Below, one piece after another: positions 10,891 to 23,452 of a stretch of 64,000 nt of DNA (its first letter is position 1; the number at the start of each line of letters is the position of its first letter). The notes under the pieces were generated by a model. It saw only the letters and a program-made list of their open reading frames with translations. It was not told the DNA's origin and made no database searches. The stretch is from Pascua guehoae. Its lineage: Eukaryota; Basidiomycota; Tremellomycetes; Trichosporonales; Trichosporonaceae. The stretch is from NCBI GenBank assembly GCA_001600415.1, contig BCJX01000002.1, positions 3,591,297-3,655,296 on the forward strand, given 5' to 3'. A program made the position numbers and the translations under genes.

Positions 10891-12306
10891 ATGGGCATCC
10901 CGCTCGAGATTTGTATCGACTCGCTCGAGTCGGCCATTGCGTGCGTGCTTTCTTGTCCCCTGTGACCCGCCACCCTTACTCGTACTCTACCCCGCGCGGC
11001 TGGGCAAGTTCCCGGCCGACTGAACCACACTGACGGCAGAGCGGCGCCGCTCCTTCGGCGTGGAGATCGGTTCGAGGTCTGTTCAAGTCTCCTTGCTGGT
11101 GAGTCTGGGCGTCACGTGTGAGATGGACACCGAGGATGGAGCTCGGTATCTTATCGTTCTCATCAGAGTTGACTGACAAGCAGGCGGCGGCCTGACACCG
11201 TCATTGGGACTGGTACATGCGATCCGAGAACACGTACCCGAGATTGCACTGATGGTAAGCACGACCCGTCCACTAGGGCAACACGTACACACGGCCCTTC
11301 CGACAGCGATACCGACCTGCCTCTGACCCAGCCCCCTGACACGTCCCAGGTCATGGTACGCCCCCGCCCTGGTTCGTTCGTGTACACCCCCGCCGAAGCC
11401 GCCGTCATGCTCGCGGACATTGCGGCGTTCAAAGCCGCCGGCGTTGACGGGATCGTGTTTGGCTGCCTCACGCCCGAGGGCGAGGTGGACACGGACCTCG
11501 CGCAGAGGTGAGTACCTTGTCTGTCACCTGTCCCCATTCTCCTGAGGACACGCGCTCACGCTCAGGTTGGCCGAGGCCGCCGCTCCGTTGCAAGGTAAGT
11601 GCAGGTTGGGGCCAAGGAACAGATCTCGGCAGAATATTCGAGCACGGCTGCCGACTGGAGACGGGACTGATGGCAGTTACTTTTCACCGTGCATTCGATG
11701 TCACGCCCTCATGGGAGCGTGGTGAGTACCCACATCCTCTCCTTGCCGAAGCACAGAGCTACATAGCTATAGAGCTACAGAGCTACAGAGCTTCAGAGCT
11801 ACAGAGCTCAACTCAGAGCTACAGAACTGCCAAGTATTTGCAACCACGACGCAGCTCTCAGCACCACCACGGGCCTGCCCACCCATCCTCGCCACCCAGC
11901 TCACATCCCAGCATGCGACGCCCTCGCCTCCATCCCAGGCATAACCCGCATCCTCACCTCGGGCCACGCAGCGACGGCCCTCGACGGCGCCGACGAAGTA
12001 GACGCCCTGACGCGGCACGTCGCCCATCTGTCCCATCCCTCCCACGACACGACCAACAACACCAGCCAACGCGGACGCGCCCTGACCATCCTCCCCGCGT
12101 CGGGGATCAATGCCGACTCGCTCGCGGCGCTCCGCCGCCGCGCCCCGCTCCTCGCCGAGGCGCACCTCTCGGCCAGCGCGGCCGTCGCGCCCCCGCCGAG
12201 CGCGGCGCTCGCGCGCGGCGAGGTGCTGGGGTTCGGGTCGCGCGAATGGCGCCTCGATGTGGATAAGCTCCGGCGCGTGAGGGAGCTTGTGGATGCGTGG
12301 GAGTAG
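10891..12306 (+). CDS. CUTC: CutC-type copper homeostasis protein (268 aa)
   Basis: Seven exons: 10891-10940, 11040-11098, 11184-11254, 11350-11507, 11566-11594, 11677-11721 and 11912-12306. All junctions are in phase. The product starts [15 protein letters not shown] and then shows [68 protein letters not shown] and AEAHLSAS. These are the strand-end motifs of the CutC TIM barrel in the usual order and at the usual length. CutC proteins have been linked to copper handling in bacteria and man, but the biochemical activity is unresolved. A 29-nt exon (11566-11594) and a repeat-bearing 190-nt last intron are unusual. It is divergent from the ABC ATPase gene and convergent with the RRM gene. Confidence 0.93.
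11754..11826. repeat. AGAGCTAC-type tandem repeat inside the last cutC intron
   Basis: About seven imperfect copies of an 8-10-nt unit (CAGAGCTA, with variants CATAGCTATAG and CAGAGCTTCAG) occupy much of intron 11722-11911. The repeat contains many AG dinucleotides upstream of the acceptor I used (CCCAG at 11907-11911). Confidence 0.8.
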
Positions 12307-12713
12307 ATGGTGTAGACATAGACGGGGAAAGGTTGGTGTGGGCGTGGGCGCAGGGGCGAACGCACGTCGTGTTGCGCGGGAAAGAGAAGAGGAGCAAGTG
12401 TAGCAAAACACCGGGACAGCAGCACGAGGGGCCCGAGGGCGCGCCGTGGACGCCCAACTGAGACACCTGCTTTGCTGGCAAAGCGCCATTCTAATTGTGT
12501 AATGGATACATACATGGTATGAGAGTAGCGCCACGCGGGGCTGGGCTACGTGGGGGCCGGGTTGGCTCCACTAGTCAGGAGGAGGCTGTAGTAGGCCGAC
12601 GGTGGCTACACGACTTGGGACAATGACTGTACGCGTCGGAACAGTGACTGCACGAGTCGGGAGGGTGCTGTACGCCGGTCGCACAAAACACCCCGAAGGC
12701 TTCGTAGCTTGAC
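12307..12713. other. Convergent intergenic region cutC / RRM protein
   Basis: 407 bp between two gene ends; expected to hold both 3' UTRs. Nothing else was recognised. Confidence 0.45.
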
Positions 12714-13710
12714 CTAGAGAGTAAATGTCGGCTTCTTGGGCAACGACGCGAGCCCCCGCTGGAACTCTTCCTGACGCCGGCGCGCCCGCTCGTCCTGGGG
12801 TCTTGGGGGTCTCGGAGCCGGCGCAGGTTTAGGCGGAAGGGGGAGGGCGGCTGATTGTGGGGGATCGGCTGGGGGTGATTTCGCAGGCGGCGCAGAATCT
12901 GTAGACCCAGCACGGTGTACGGGAGACGCGGCGCTGGCAGCGTTCTGTCCCGGAGACGCTGGTGCTGCAACACTCGGAGAGCCGACGTTGGAAGTTGCCA
13001 GACCCGGTGTCCCCGTCCGCGGGGTCCTTGTCCCAGGCGTCCCGGCCGCGGCTGCGATTTCACGCTGGATGTCGGCCTCGAGCGAATCGGCAGCGATGCG
13101 CTCTGGCGTCGGTGAGCGGTCGGGGCGCTGCGACATGGCGGCCAGCTTGGCCTCCATGGCTGCAATTTGGGCCTCGGCACTGGGGCGTCAGCTTCAGCCA
13201 AGAGCGACTTCGAGGCTACTCACCTCTTTGGCTTTCCGCGCGCTTTCAGGAGGGAGAGCGTGGTGGGCTTGCCCGAGTCGCCAACGCGGCGGCTCTTGGG
13301 ATACATGCCCTCGTCGGGCGGGGCGGCGTTGGCAAAGGTCACGACGAGCTTGCGCCCGCGGAGGAGACGGTCGTTGAGTTTGACTAGCGCTTTAAGGGCG
13401 TCCTGATGTCAGCACCTGGGAGAAGGGCCGCGGGGGTAGGAGTGCAGACAGGGGGTGATTGCAAAAGGACAACCACGGACCCAAGTCGCGAGGATAATCT
13501 GCTCACGTCCTTGCTGGAAAACTCGACAAAGGCATAGCCGCGCGGCTTGCCCTTGAGCGGACCCGAGTTGTGGTACATGACGTCGAGCTTTGTGATCTTG
13601 CCAAACTTGGAAAAGACCTGGACAAGCGTGTACTCGTCGACCGTGGGCGCGAGGTTTCCGACAAAGAGGCGGTCGGGCTTGCCCGAGGACGACGAGGCGA
13701 GCGACGTCAT
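12714..13710 (-). CDS. RBM18-like RNA-binding protein with one RRM (282 aa)
   Basis: Three exons: 13507-13710, 13224-13402 and 12714-13179. They are in phase, 849 nt. After a short Ser-rich start comes a single RRM. RNP2 is RLFVGNL (about residues 13-19), RNP1 is KPRGYAFVEF (about 55-64), and the domain ends with RGRKLVVTFA. The RRM sequence (VFSKFGKITKLDVMYH, SGPLKGKPRGY) resembles animal RBM18. The C-terminal half is Pro/Ala/Ser-rich and probably disordered, ending in a basic patch (ERARRRQEEFQRG). The RNA target and process are unknown. The upstream ATGs at 13998 and 14029 were not used because the intervening peptide is low-complexity. It is divergent from STT4. Confidence 0.82.
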
Positions 13711-14102
13711 TTCTGAGAACAAGTGTGTGTGGGCTGGTACCGGAGTGAACAAGGAAATAGGTGTAAAGAGGTGAGAGATGTTCGGGATGGTTGTTGGTTT
13801 TTGCCACCTGGTGGGACAAAGTGATCCATGGGCCTGGGTTGTGAAATGGGATTTTGCTTCCGTTGTTGTGTGGTGTGGCGGTGTGTGTGTGTGCACTTGG
13901 GCTGTGGGTGGTGCCGTGTGCCTGAGTAAAGGATCGCCCATTAGCCGTGGGGTAGAGACGACGTCGATGGTGTGGATTGTGGATTCTGACATAACCAACT
14001 ATACTCGACCTCAAAGGCCGATATCCCATCTCGACTGTCTTTTCTCACCCATAAACCGCATCTTCTTAGTCACACTTTGCAGCTCGGCTGCTTCCACCCA
14101 CT
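13711..14102. promoter_or_regulatory. Divergent promoter region RRM protein / STT4
   Basis: 392 bp between the two start codons must contain both promoters and leaders. A GT-rich block lies around 13870-13915. No specific factor site can be supported. Confidence 0.45.
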
Positions 14103-17100
14103 ATGGACTGGTAAGTGGCTCGTATCGCTCACGCGACGGAACACGCGCTCACACGGACAGCCTCGACGAGCCGCTCCATCTCGAAATCCTCACGGCGCTC
14201 GCAAACAACCTCGCCTCTAGCTCCGAGGAGGGCACAGAGGCGGGCGAGAATGGCCAGAGTAGCCAGAATGGAGACTCGCATAATGCCCCGATCGATGTGC
14301 TTCTTGATGGACTCCCGATCCTCGGCGAGGACGAAGACTGGGTGCGTACCTTTTAGGTGACATCTCCGGCTACGACCTTGGGAACCGGTGCTCCGCAGTA
14401 GCGACAAACTAGTGGCGAGGCTGGCCTAGTGCCGTTCAGGCTAACCCCACAGGACGAGTTTGAGCTCAACCACGCCGTCTCGTTTGCCCACTATGTCGCA
14501 TGTCTCCCCTCGTCGTCGACGTACCTCGACTCAGCGCTGCCGCGCCTGCGTGCGCTGCTCGCCGGTCTCGTCGCGCAGGGCACGCCATCCGACGGGCCGT
14601 CCAGTTCGGCCGTCGGCTCTGGATCAGTGACTTTCCAGAGCCCCGAGATGGCGACAACGACAGAGCACGCACTCTTGCTTGAGGCCCTGCTCAAGGCTGT
14701 GCTCTGGGTCGGCTGGGCACGCCCTGATCTCGGCGGGGACGCTGGTGTGCTCGTCGCCCAGCTGCTTGAAGACGCCGAGCGCCTCGTAGGACGCGCCCCC
14801 ATCTTTTCCGGCATGCTCCTCGCAACCACGCACGGGGTCATCTCCAATGTCCCGCTGCCTACAATGCCTGCCTCCGTTGTCGCACGCATCCTGGCCGCGC
14901 TCGTCGCCCTCGGATCCCCCGCCAACCTCATCAAGGCCGTTCGCGATGGCGTAGCCTCGCCTCACCTGCACGTGTACAACACGGCACCACACCCAACAAC
15001 GCCCGGGGCTGTCGCTCTCCTCGTCACAGAGATTGCAAACATTGTCCTCGCGCGCTCGCTCACCCCAGCACCCGAGGTCACCCAGGATGCGTTCGTCCAC
15101 CAGACTCCCGGGCCCATGCAAGACCTTGCCACCTCGCCCATCTGGAAGAACCAGACTGAAGCGCTCCTCGCCGAGCCAGCTACCATCTCTGAACCGGGCC
15201 TCTACAGCGACCCAGAGTGCCAATTTGTGCTCGACAACGTCGACAAGCTTGCCCTTGCGTGGTGGCAAGAACTCAACGATGAGCCCACAGGCTCGGGATT
15301 CTCCATCCCTGGCTCCTTTAGCAATGGCGACAGCAACGGCCGCCGCACCACGCTACTCAGCCTTAGCGCTCATAACGAGGACGACGTCTACCTCACTGTC
15401 GCGGTACTGCACACGCTCAACCTCCTGGCACTGCACCAGGGCGATTCCAATGGCCCACAGCTTGCTCGCCTCAAGCTTCTTCTCTCCGAGAACTCGACGG
15501 TCACAGATGCACGTGTCCTGCAGGCTGCATTCGTTTGTGTTGCCATCTTGGTCCGCAAGTAGGTCTACAGCCGTAGGGATCATTTGCTGACGGACAAGCT
15601 ACCCCTCCCTCGGCACATCACTGACCCACCACCTTCGCCGTCTGCTCATGTCGCCGCTTCCTGCGCTCGAGAGCGAAGTGTCCTCCGTGGGCACAGACCT
15701 TTCGCCCACCATCTGTGCCGCATCCACTGCTCTGGCCATGTGCATCGACATGTCATCCAACGACGATGCCATCTCGTCCACGCTCTATTCGCTTCTGGGC
15801 GTGCTCAATCACGGAACGACAATCGCACCGGGCGCCATGTCTGTGCGCTCGATGCCCATGGCGGGTGTCAGCGACTCTGGGCGCTCCGTCTCGGGTGTCA
15901 AACGCACAGAGGAGCAGCGCGCACTCATCAGCACGACCGCTGTCGAGATTGTCTCGCGCCTCGCACTGGACACTGGGCGCGAAGATGTAAGTTTGGGCCG
16001 TACCCAAAAGCGTGATGCTGACGATAGATTATCCACCTTGGCATCTCGCTGCTCCTTCAACGCCTTCGGGGCGTGGACATTGCCACGGAATCGGCAATTG
16101 TCACCAACCTCGTCCCCCTGGCGCTCGCTGGATCCAACGCCGAGCTCGTTGAAGTGTATCGCGCGTTTTCGCAGCTTTCGAGGTCGTCGCATCCCGAAGA
16201 CCCACGCACGTCGTCCAACGCCGTGCTTGCGGCCCAGACCCGCCTTGCCAAAGGTCTGGGGGACCGCCTCGACGCGGCTGATGGGTACCTCTTTGAACTC
16301 CTCACGCTGTTTGTCGACAAGGGCACGCAAACACAGATGGTCACGATGGGCTCGGGTCTCGAGACGCGTGACAAGGAGAAACTGGCAAACTTCCGCGCCG
16401 ATAGCGAGAAGCGCGCGTCGGACATGAAGGCTGGTCTGGCGGGTCTGTTGCTTCCTATTTCCGAACTGCTGTCGCACAAAGACTATCATCCAGACGAGAA
16501 TCCGTCACCCGAGATGGTTGCCCTCTTCCGCAACCTCTGGCTCCTGTGTGTCGTATTCGGCCTCAGTGGCCGCCCTGGTGCCTCGCGCATGTCCGAGATT
16601 GAGCAAAATGCTCTCGCATCTATTGCCGAAAAGACGCCGGTACTCGTTCTTGAGAACGCCAACGACTTTGTGGGCAGTGAGCTTGAGTACAACACTGTGC
16701 TGCGCAAGGACTTTGGCTCATCGGTGAGTGTATCTCTGGTGAGGCGCCGCTGACGATTTTTAGATCCATAGCAAGATGCGCCAGATGGTCACCGACCTTT
16801 TGCCTAGCAAGTACTCGTCGGACATTCGCAACATGACCACACCGCAACTTGCACTCGTGGTGGCGATCAATGATCTGGAAGAGATGCGCACCCTGCGTTG
16901 CCGCCCGTCGCAGATCTTGCAGTACTTTTGCAACGACTCGATCAACAGGAGCGTCATGTCCGGCCCGCTTACCGGGGTTGCCCATAAGCTGGCGTCTGTG
17001 TTCCTCAAGCAGCTCAGCCGCCAAGTTGTCTTGCACCGGCTCCCGCCCACGGTCAGCGATGAAGTGTGCAAAATGCTTGTGGCTTGCACCCACCGCATGC

Positions 17101-20100
17101 GCAAGGTCCGCGAAATGGCCCTCACCTATGTCCGCCAGATTCTCGAAGTCTTCTCCTCACTCATGTGCGATCGCAAGATTGTCTTTACACTGCTCGAAAT
17201 CCTTACGCTCTTGCGCCGAGCGTGCGAAATGCAGTACACGGACGAGTACTCGCCCGTGCACTTCTTCAAGTCGGACAAGCTCGACCTCACTCTCGTCCTT
17301 ACAGACGACTACTCTGTGCGCAACGAGATCACGACGCAAATGTACAGTGTTGCGCGGACATGGTTTACCCTTGCCATCTCGCGTGCGCCCCTCGAGGTCC
17401 AATCCATGCTGCAGGCGTACCTCAACACATCGCGTGATGTGCTTCTCATTGACAGCGTCGAGATGGGTGCCGGTGTCGCACTCCACTTTTCCAAGGCTAT
17501 TTCGCGTCTCGACCGTCAAGAGAACTTGATGCCCAACATTGGAGGCTGGCCTGCGGACAGTGCCAACTTATTTGCGAGCCAGTACGCTGCCAAGAACTAC
17601 CACGACGGCGAACTGAGTGGTGCACGACACGTTCTCAAGCTTGGTGGGTTCCAACGCGCTGCATTTCAGCTCTGACATTCACAGGCCTCGAGTCGCTGCA
17701 AAAGGCGCCGCCCCACATGTCGTCGTTTGGCGAGCGTCAGGCGTTCAAGGCGCAGATGAACGAGGCAATCGCAAAGGTCCACACCAAGAACTCGATCACT
17801 GTCCCCGAGATTCGTCGCCTGCTCCTCCGCGCTGCTGCTGTGCTCAACAGGTCACCGCAGATGGATGTCGACATTTTGCACAGCATTGTCGCCCTCCCCA
17901 TGGCTGCATTTACGCCGTTGTCAATCGCCGCTGGTGTCGACGCGTGGACGTGGCTCGTCCGTCAACACCCCGAGGCCGAGACGCCGCTCATTGGCGAAAT
18001 CTCGGCTGGCTGGCTCGGCACCATCAAGGCCGGTAAGGGCCTGTTCAGCACAAGCATGAAGTGAGTGCATCAGTGGGTAGCAGTGACGGGCTGACAATAG
18101 TTACCACGACCCGTTCACGCGGCCGATTGAGTATGCGCCCAGCAACAAGCGTGTCATGGACGTCGAGATGGCCAAGGCCCGCCGCCTGCTCCGTCCGCAC
18201 CTGTTACTGGTGCAGATTCTCTCAAGCCAGTTCCAGTCTGCAAAGTACCGCTCGCCGGGGATCATGGTCTCGCTTGCGCGACTCATGCTCCGGTCGCTCG
18301 CATCGTACAAGCAGATGAGCACACACCCGCTTGCGCGCGAAGTGCGTTTCTCGTTGCTCCTATTTGGTTTCCAGATTCTGGCCAGTAGCCGCATGGAGGC
18401 GCTGCTCGAGCTCCGGTTCCGCGACGCGCTGTTCACTGCGGCGTTTGCGTGGTTTGCCGTGCGGCCGCAGTGGTCGTTTGGCAGCGACCGGATCCAGGTC
18501 GGGGCTGAGATTCGTCTCCTCCAAGACTTTATGAATGCGGTCCAGGAGGACCACATCCGTGGCGACCATTCGACGTCGTCGATGACGGACCGTGCAGCCG
18601 CGTGGCTTATTCCTGGTAAGTAACGATGGGGGCAAGAACGGAGATGTTTTCTGACCTTTCAGGGTCGTCATCGTTACAGGACTATGTTGGACAGCATCGC
18701 GACCGTGTGCGCCTCATGCAGCTCCTTGTTGAGAGTGAGATCAACCGTCTCCTGGTATGGAGCAACCCGACCAACGACCGGAACCGCAACTTTGCGACTC
18801 CCGGAGCGATTGAGGGCGGCGTCTCAAACGAGGAGTGGCCGCGACTGGTTCAGCGCGCATGGAAGTACAGCCCGCCAATGGCCGTGCACATGTACGAGCG
18901 GTTCAAGAACCCGGCTGTGCAGACCGAGCTGGTCAAGCTCGTCCGTGGCAACCCCAAGGCCGTGCTCGATGTCCCTGAGGCGCTCACCTTCTTCATTGGT
19001 GACAACCTCGACCAGAATGTGCGCGGCATTATTCGTTGGTTGCTCATCTGGTCGCCGCTGCCGCCGGTCGAGGCACTCAATTACTTCCAGCCGCGGTACA
19101 CCAACCACCCGATTGTGCTGCAGTACGCGATGCGTGTACTTGAGCAGCATCCCGTTGACCTGACCTTTTTCTTTGTGCCACAAGTCGTACAGGCGTTACG
19201 CAATGACCCGCTCGGCTACGTTGAGCGGTTCATTTTCGAAACCTCCAAGATCTCGCAGCTCTTCTGCCACCAGATTATCTGGAACATGAAGGCCAACACA
19301 TACAAGGACGACAATGCGAGCGAGCCCGACCCGATGAAGCCGCAACTGGACCGGATGGTGGAGATGATTGTCGCGTCGCTCTCGGGCAAGGCCAAGGCGT
19401 TTTACGTCAAAGAGTTTACCTTCTTTGACGCCGTCACGTCAATTTCGGGCAAGCTCAAGCCGTACATTAAAAAGACAAAGCCCGAGAAGAAGGCCAAGAT
19501 TGACGAAGAAATGGCAAAGATCAAGCTCGAAGTCGGTGTCTACCTGCCGTCCAACCCCGATGGCATCGTTGTCGATCTCGACCGCAAGTCGGGTCGCCCT
19601 CTGCAGAGTCACGCGAAGGCACCGTTCATGGCCACGTTCAAGGTCCAAAAGGAGCGACTCGAGCTGTTGCCAAACGCGGATCTCGACGCGCCAGAGGAAG
19701 AGCTTGTGCGGACCAAGTTTGACGTGTGGCAGTCTGCCATTTTCAAGGTCGGCGACGACTGCCGGCAGGATGTGCTTGCACTGCAGCTCATTGCCATGTT
19801 CAAGAATGTCTTTACGGGGCTCGGACTCACGCTCTACCTCTTCCCGTACCGAGTGACGGCAACTGCGCCCGGTTGTGGCGTGATTGATGTGGTCCCCAAC
19901 GCGACGTCGCGCGACGAAATGGGCCGTGCGCAGATCAACGATCTCGTCGAGTACTTTGTCGACAAGTATGGTGGGGTTGACACGGTCGCGTTCCAGAATG
20001 CCCGCCTCAACTTTATCCAGTCCATGGCGGCGTACTCTGTCGCGTGCTTTATCCTGCAAATCAAGGACCGCCACAATGGCAACATTATGATTACGGGCGA

Positions 20101-20541
20101 GGGCCACATTGTGCACATTGACTTTGGCTTCCTGTTCGACATTGGACCTGGCGGTATCAAGTTTGAGGCCGGCAGTTTCAAGCTCAACCGCGAAATGGTC
20201 GCGCTCATGGGCGGCGCAGACTCGCAGGGCTACCGCATGTTCACCGACCTCACCATCAAGGCGTACCTCGCCATCCGGCCCTATGTCGACCAGCTCGTCG
20301 ACACGGTCGCCCTCATGCTCGGCACGGGCCTGCCGTCGTTCAAGGGCGAAGGCACCATTGTCCGCCTCCGCGACCGCTTCAAGCCCCAGCTCACAGAGCG
20401 CGCCGCCGCGGAGTTCATGATGGGCATTATCCACAATGCCCACCAGAACATGCGCAGCAACATTTACGACGGATTCCAGAAGCTCCAGAAGTGGGTACAG
20501 AGTGTGGGGACAAGGCTGACGGCAGTGGTATTCCTTACTAG
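14103..20541 (+). CDS. STT4: Phosphatidylinositol 4-kinase III alpha, STT4 (1997 aa)
   Basis: Ten exons: 14103-14110, 14161-14341, 14453-15558, 15599-15986, 16028-16723, 16764-17643, 17685-18060, 18101-18615, 18663-20490 and 20526-20541. The total is 5994 nt and in phase. The first exon is 8 nt (ATGGACTG) and the last 16 nt, encoding the terminal NGIPY. The C terminus is a PI3/PI4-kinase catalytic domain: FKVGDDCRQDVLALQL (ATP-binding region), catalytic loop DRHNGN (about residue 1852), HIDFGFLFDIGPGG (activation segment) and the closing AAEFMMGII...YDGFQKLQNGIPY. The upstream part contains the alpha-helical PI4KA-type repeats. STT4 makes PI4P at the plasma membrane, feeding Mss4, Pkc1/cell-wall and actin signalling; it normally works with Ypp1 and Efr3. 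Size matches the family (about 1900-2100 aa). Confidence 0.96.
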
Positions 20542-20769
20542 AGCTAGCGACAGGGCTGGCAGTCGGGCGTGTAGGATTCGATTGCAGTCGGGGTCTGCAT
20601 GCCCCCTTGGAGCGGTTACCCAACTCTTGTTGCTTCCAGGATGCGTCACTGGACTTGCTCGGATACGATCTTGACGGAAGCAGTCTAGCCTAGCCTAGAC
20701 TCAACGTAGCGTAATGGTACATGCATGTGATCTACACTATCCCCCTGCGTCTAAACCCCGCGAGCGCGT

Positions 20770-21825
20770 CTACTTGCGCATGAGGAGAAAGACGTTTTCG
20801 CCCACGACGACGTTTGCGAGGTGGCGATAGTTCCCGCGGAGCGCCATGAGGAGCCCGCCAAAGGACATGTAGGCCGTCGTCATGTTTTCCTCCTTTTGCG
20901 CGTCGTCAAACTTGTACACTTTGCCATAGCACACATAGTCGTAGTCGTTGGCGAGCCCCTGGTCGTCGGCGCGCCACAGCTCGCGCTTGACCTTGCGCGT
21001 GGCCGTCCCGTCGTCGTCGCCATTTGCGCCGTCTGCGGCGGCGGCCGCGTCGTCCTCGGGCTTGAGGCTGCGCGCGAGCACGAGGGCAAACACGTCCTTG
21101 TCCGCGAGGGGGTAGAGCTCGTTTGCAATGTCGAGCGTCACCGTCATGCCCAGGTCGCGCGACTTGGCTTCGATGCGCGATACGCGGTCAAACTTTTTGC
21201 CGTCCTTGTCGACAGACTGTGGGTGAGCGAGGTTTCGGGGGTGGGGTGGGGAAAAGGGGGGGGGGGGGGGGAAGGGGAAAGGGGAGGAGAGGGAAGAGTC
21301 TGAGATGGGGAGGGCGGAGGATGTGGGATGGGCAAGGAGGAGAGGTAGAGGAGGTACAGTCGATACCAAGCGGACGCAGGACAGTGTACAGGATAACCTG
21401 CGCTAACCCGTGTGTGGTCGGGGAACAACAGTGGTAGTCACAACAACAAGACACCATCCATCAGACGCGTCCACGTGCCCGTTCCGGCCGAGAGCACCGA
21501 TTCTCTTCCCATTGTCCTTCAACACCTCTTCAAGAGAGACAATGCACCTCAGAGTGCACGAATTGCCAGCGACCAGCGCTTGAATTTGATGGGGCACCTA
21601 TGCAGCCCGTGTCTCCCTCGCGTGCTCACCAGAGCCAGGCCGGCGGCAGGTCATACGCCAACACTCGTCCAATCTGCCCGAGATGGCCCCTCTTCCAACC
21701 ATCCCACTGTGTCCCGCCGCATACCTCCATCCACACTTGAATCATACACAACGACGAATGAGCCCACGCGCACTCACCGAGACCGTGAATCGGTCCTCGA
21801 AGATGATGTTGGAACGCTCGTCCAT
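20770..21825 (-). CDS. RPB8: RPB8, shared subunit of RNA polymerases I, II and III (164 aa)
   Basis: Two exons: 21778-21825 and 20770-21216. They are in phase, 495 nt. Spliced, the N terminus reads MDERSNIIFEDRFTVSSVDK and continues FDRVSRIEAKS, VTLDIANELYP, ANDYDYVCYGKVYKF and MSFGGLLMALRGNYRHL, which is a clear RPB8 (RPABC3). Relative to yeast RPB8 there is an Ala/Asp-rich insertion around DDAAAAADGANGDDD in the loop region. The protein is a core OB-fold subunit of all three nuclear RNA polymerases. The single intron (21217-21777, 561 nt) is far longer than most in the window and carries a G-rich/purine-rich tract (about 21235-21300). The gene converges on STT4 and is divergent from TIM17. 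Confidence 0.95.
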
Positions 21826-22393
21826 CGTGCCGTGGGTCCAGGGGGGGAAGAAGCGAAAGGTGAGAGGGTATGCGTGGGTAGTGGGTACAGTGGGTACGTC
21901 TGGATCTCGACCTGGCGCGCGCGACGGGGATGAGTTTTGACACGAGGCCTTGGAGGAGAATGCAACCGTGTCGGTGAGTGAGTTGAGTAGAGTCTGCGAG
22001 GTGGTCGAGACATCTCGAGACATTGTCGATTGGTGTTGTCGAAATCTCTTCATTCCTGACCCACGTGCGCGACACGTGGTAAAACTTTACTTTTTATTTG
22101 GCCCTCCACCCTTCCCTTGCCCCGCCCTTTGCCCGTTGGTTGGTTTTTTGCCATCGCCATTGACTCTGTCGTCGTCGTCGTCGATTCCCCAACACACCCC
22201 CGCAAAATCCACAAAGACGCATCGTCGCCAGTCTGCCACCCCCATCAGCCCATTTCCCATCGACCCCGCATCGAGCCCGAGCCCGTTGTCCCCCTACACG
22301 AAAAAAACGCTAGTAGAGTAGACTTGCACGAGCGCAGTCTTCTCGGATCCCCCCTCCCCCCAACTCCCACTCCCAGCGTAAAAAGTAGCCACC
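21826..22393. promoter_or_regulatory. Divergent promoter region RPB8 / TIM17
   Basis: 568 bp between the two ATGs. A pyrimidine-rich stretch with TCG repeats (about 22168-22185) precedes the TIM17 start, typical of fungal leaders. No gene was seen. Confidence 0.45.
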
Positions 22394-23452
22394 ATGTCGC
22401 ACGCCGACCACACCCGCGACCCATGGTACGTCCTACCCCGCCGAGCTACTCTTTTTTTCTTTTCTGACCCGCAGCCCGTACGTCATCCTGAACGACTTTG
22501 GCGGTGCGTTCGCCATGGGCGCCATTGGCGGTGGTATCTGGCACGGCATCAAGGGCGCGAGGAATAGCCCTCGGGTGAGTTTTGGGCCGGGGTTGGAGTC
22601 GGGACGGGGGCGGGTACCGGGGATGGGGGTACCGGGGTTGTCACGGGTCGTCGCTGGTGGTAGGGGTGCACGATGGGACGGGGAAAGAGAGCAGCTTGGG
22701 TCCGGACCATGACTGTTGCCGTGACTGTCGGTTTGCATGAGACGGCGAGGACGCTGCGCGGCCTCGCCGCACTCATCTCGGCTTTGCTCGGACCTTGCCG
22801 TAGCCTTGCACATGTCCGCCTTACACATCTCCCACCAGACTCGCAACTCGCAACCTGCAACCTACGACCCAAGCCGACTAGCACGTAGCCCAGAGCACAT
22901 ACTAACATCCCCCAGGGTGAGCGTCTCGTCGGCTCGCTCAGCGCCATCAAGGCGCGCGCCCCCGTCCTCGGCGGCAACTTTGGTATCTGGGGCGGTCTGT
23001 TTTCGACATTCGACTGCGCCGTCAAGGGATACAGGCAGAAGGAGGACCCGTGGAACGCCATCATCTCGGGTTTCCTCGTCGGTGGTACCCTTGCCTTCCG
23101 TTGTGAGTAGCTGAGGCTTGTGGGCGTGAAGGGTTGGGGGGTAGTTTCCCAGCTACTCACTCACCTTTGCCCCGGCTGCGTGTCACCCTGCCCTGCCTCA
23201 CTCTCCCACCTCGAGGACATCACTAACAAGCAGCTGGCCCCAAGGCGGCACTCGGCGGAGCCATTGGCTGCGGTATCCTCCTCGGCGTCTTCGAGGGCGT
23301 CGGTGTCCTCATGAGCCGCGCGTTTGCGCAGCCCGTCCCTGCCATGCAATGTGAGTCACTAGGGCCAACCCATGCAAAAGCCCAACGCACGCTCCCAAAC
23401 CCTTGCTAACATGACAGTACCCGAGCAGGCACCAGCACAGGCTATTGCGTGA
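22394..23452 (+). CDS. TIM17: TIM17, mitochondrial inner-membrane translocase subunit (156 aa)
   Basis: Five exons: 22394-22425, 22475-22574, 22916-23102, 23234-23350 and 23418-23452. They are in phase, 471 nt. The product reads [20 protein letters not shown], then [50 protein letters not shown] and a [16 protein letters not shown] helix. The N-terminal acidic/arginine start, DPCP motif and four hydrophobic glycine-zipper helices are diagnostic. TIM17 is a structural core of the TIM23 presequence translocase. The second intron (22575-22915) is 341 nt. The gene is divergent from RPB8. Confidence 0.96.
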
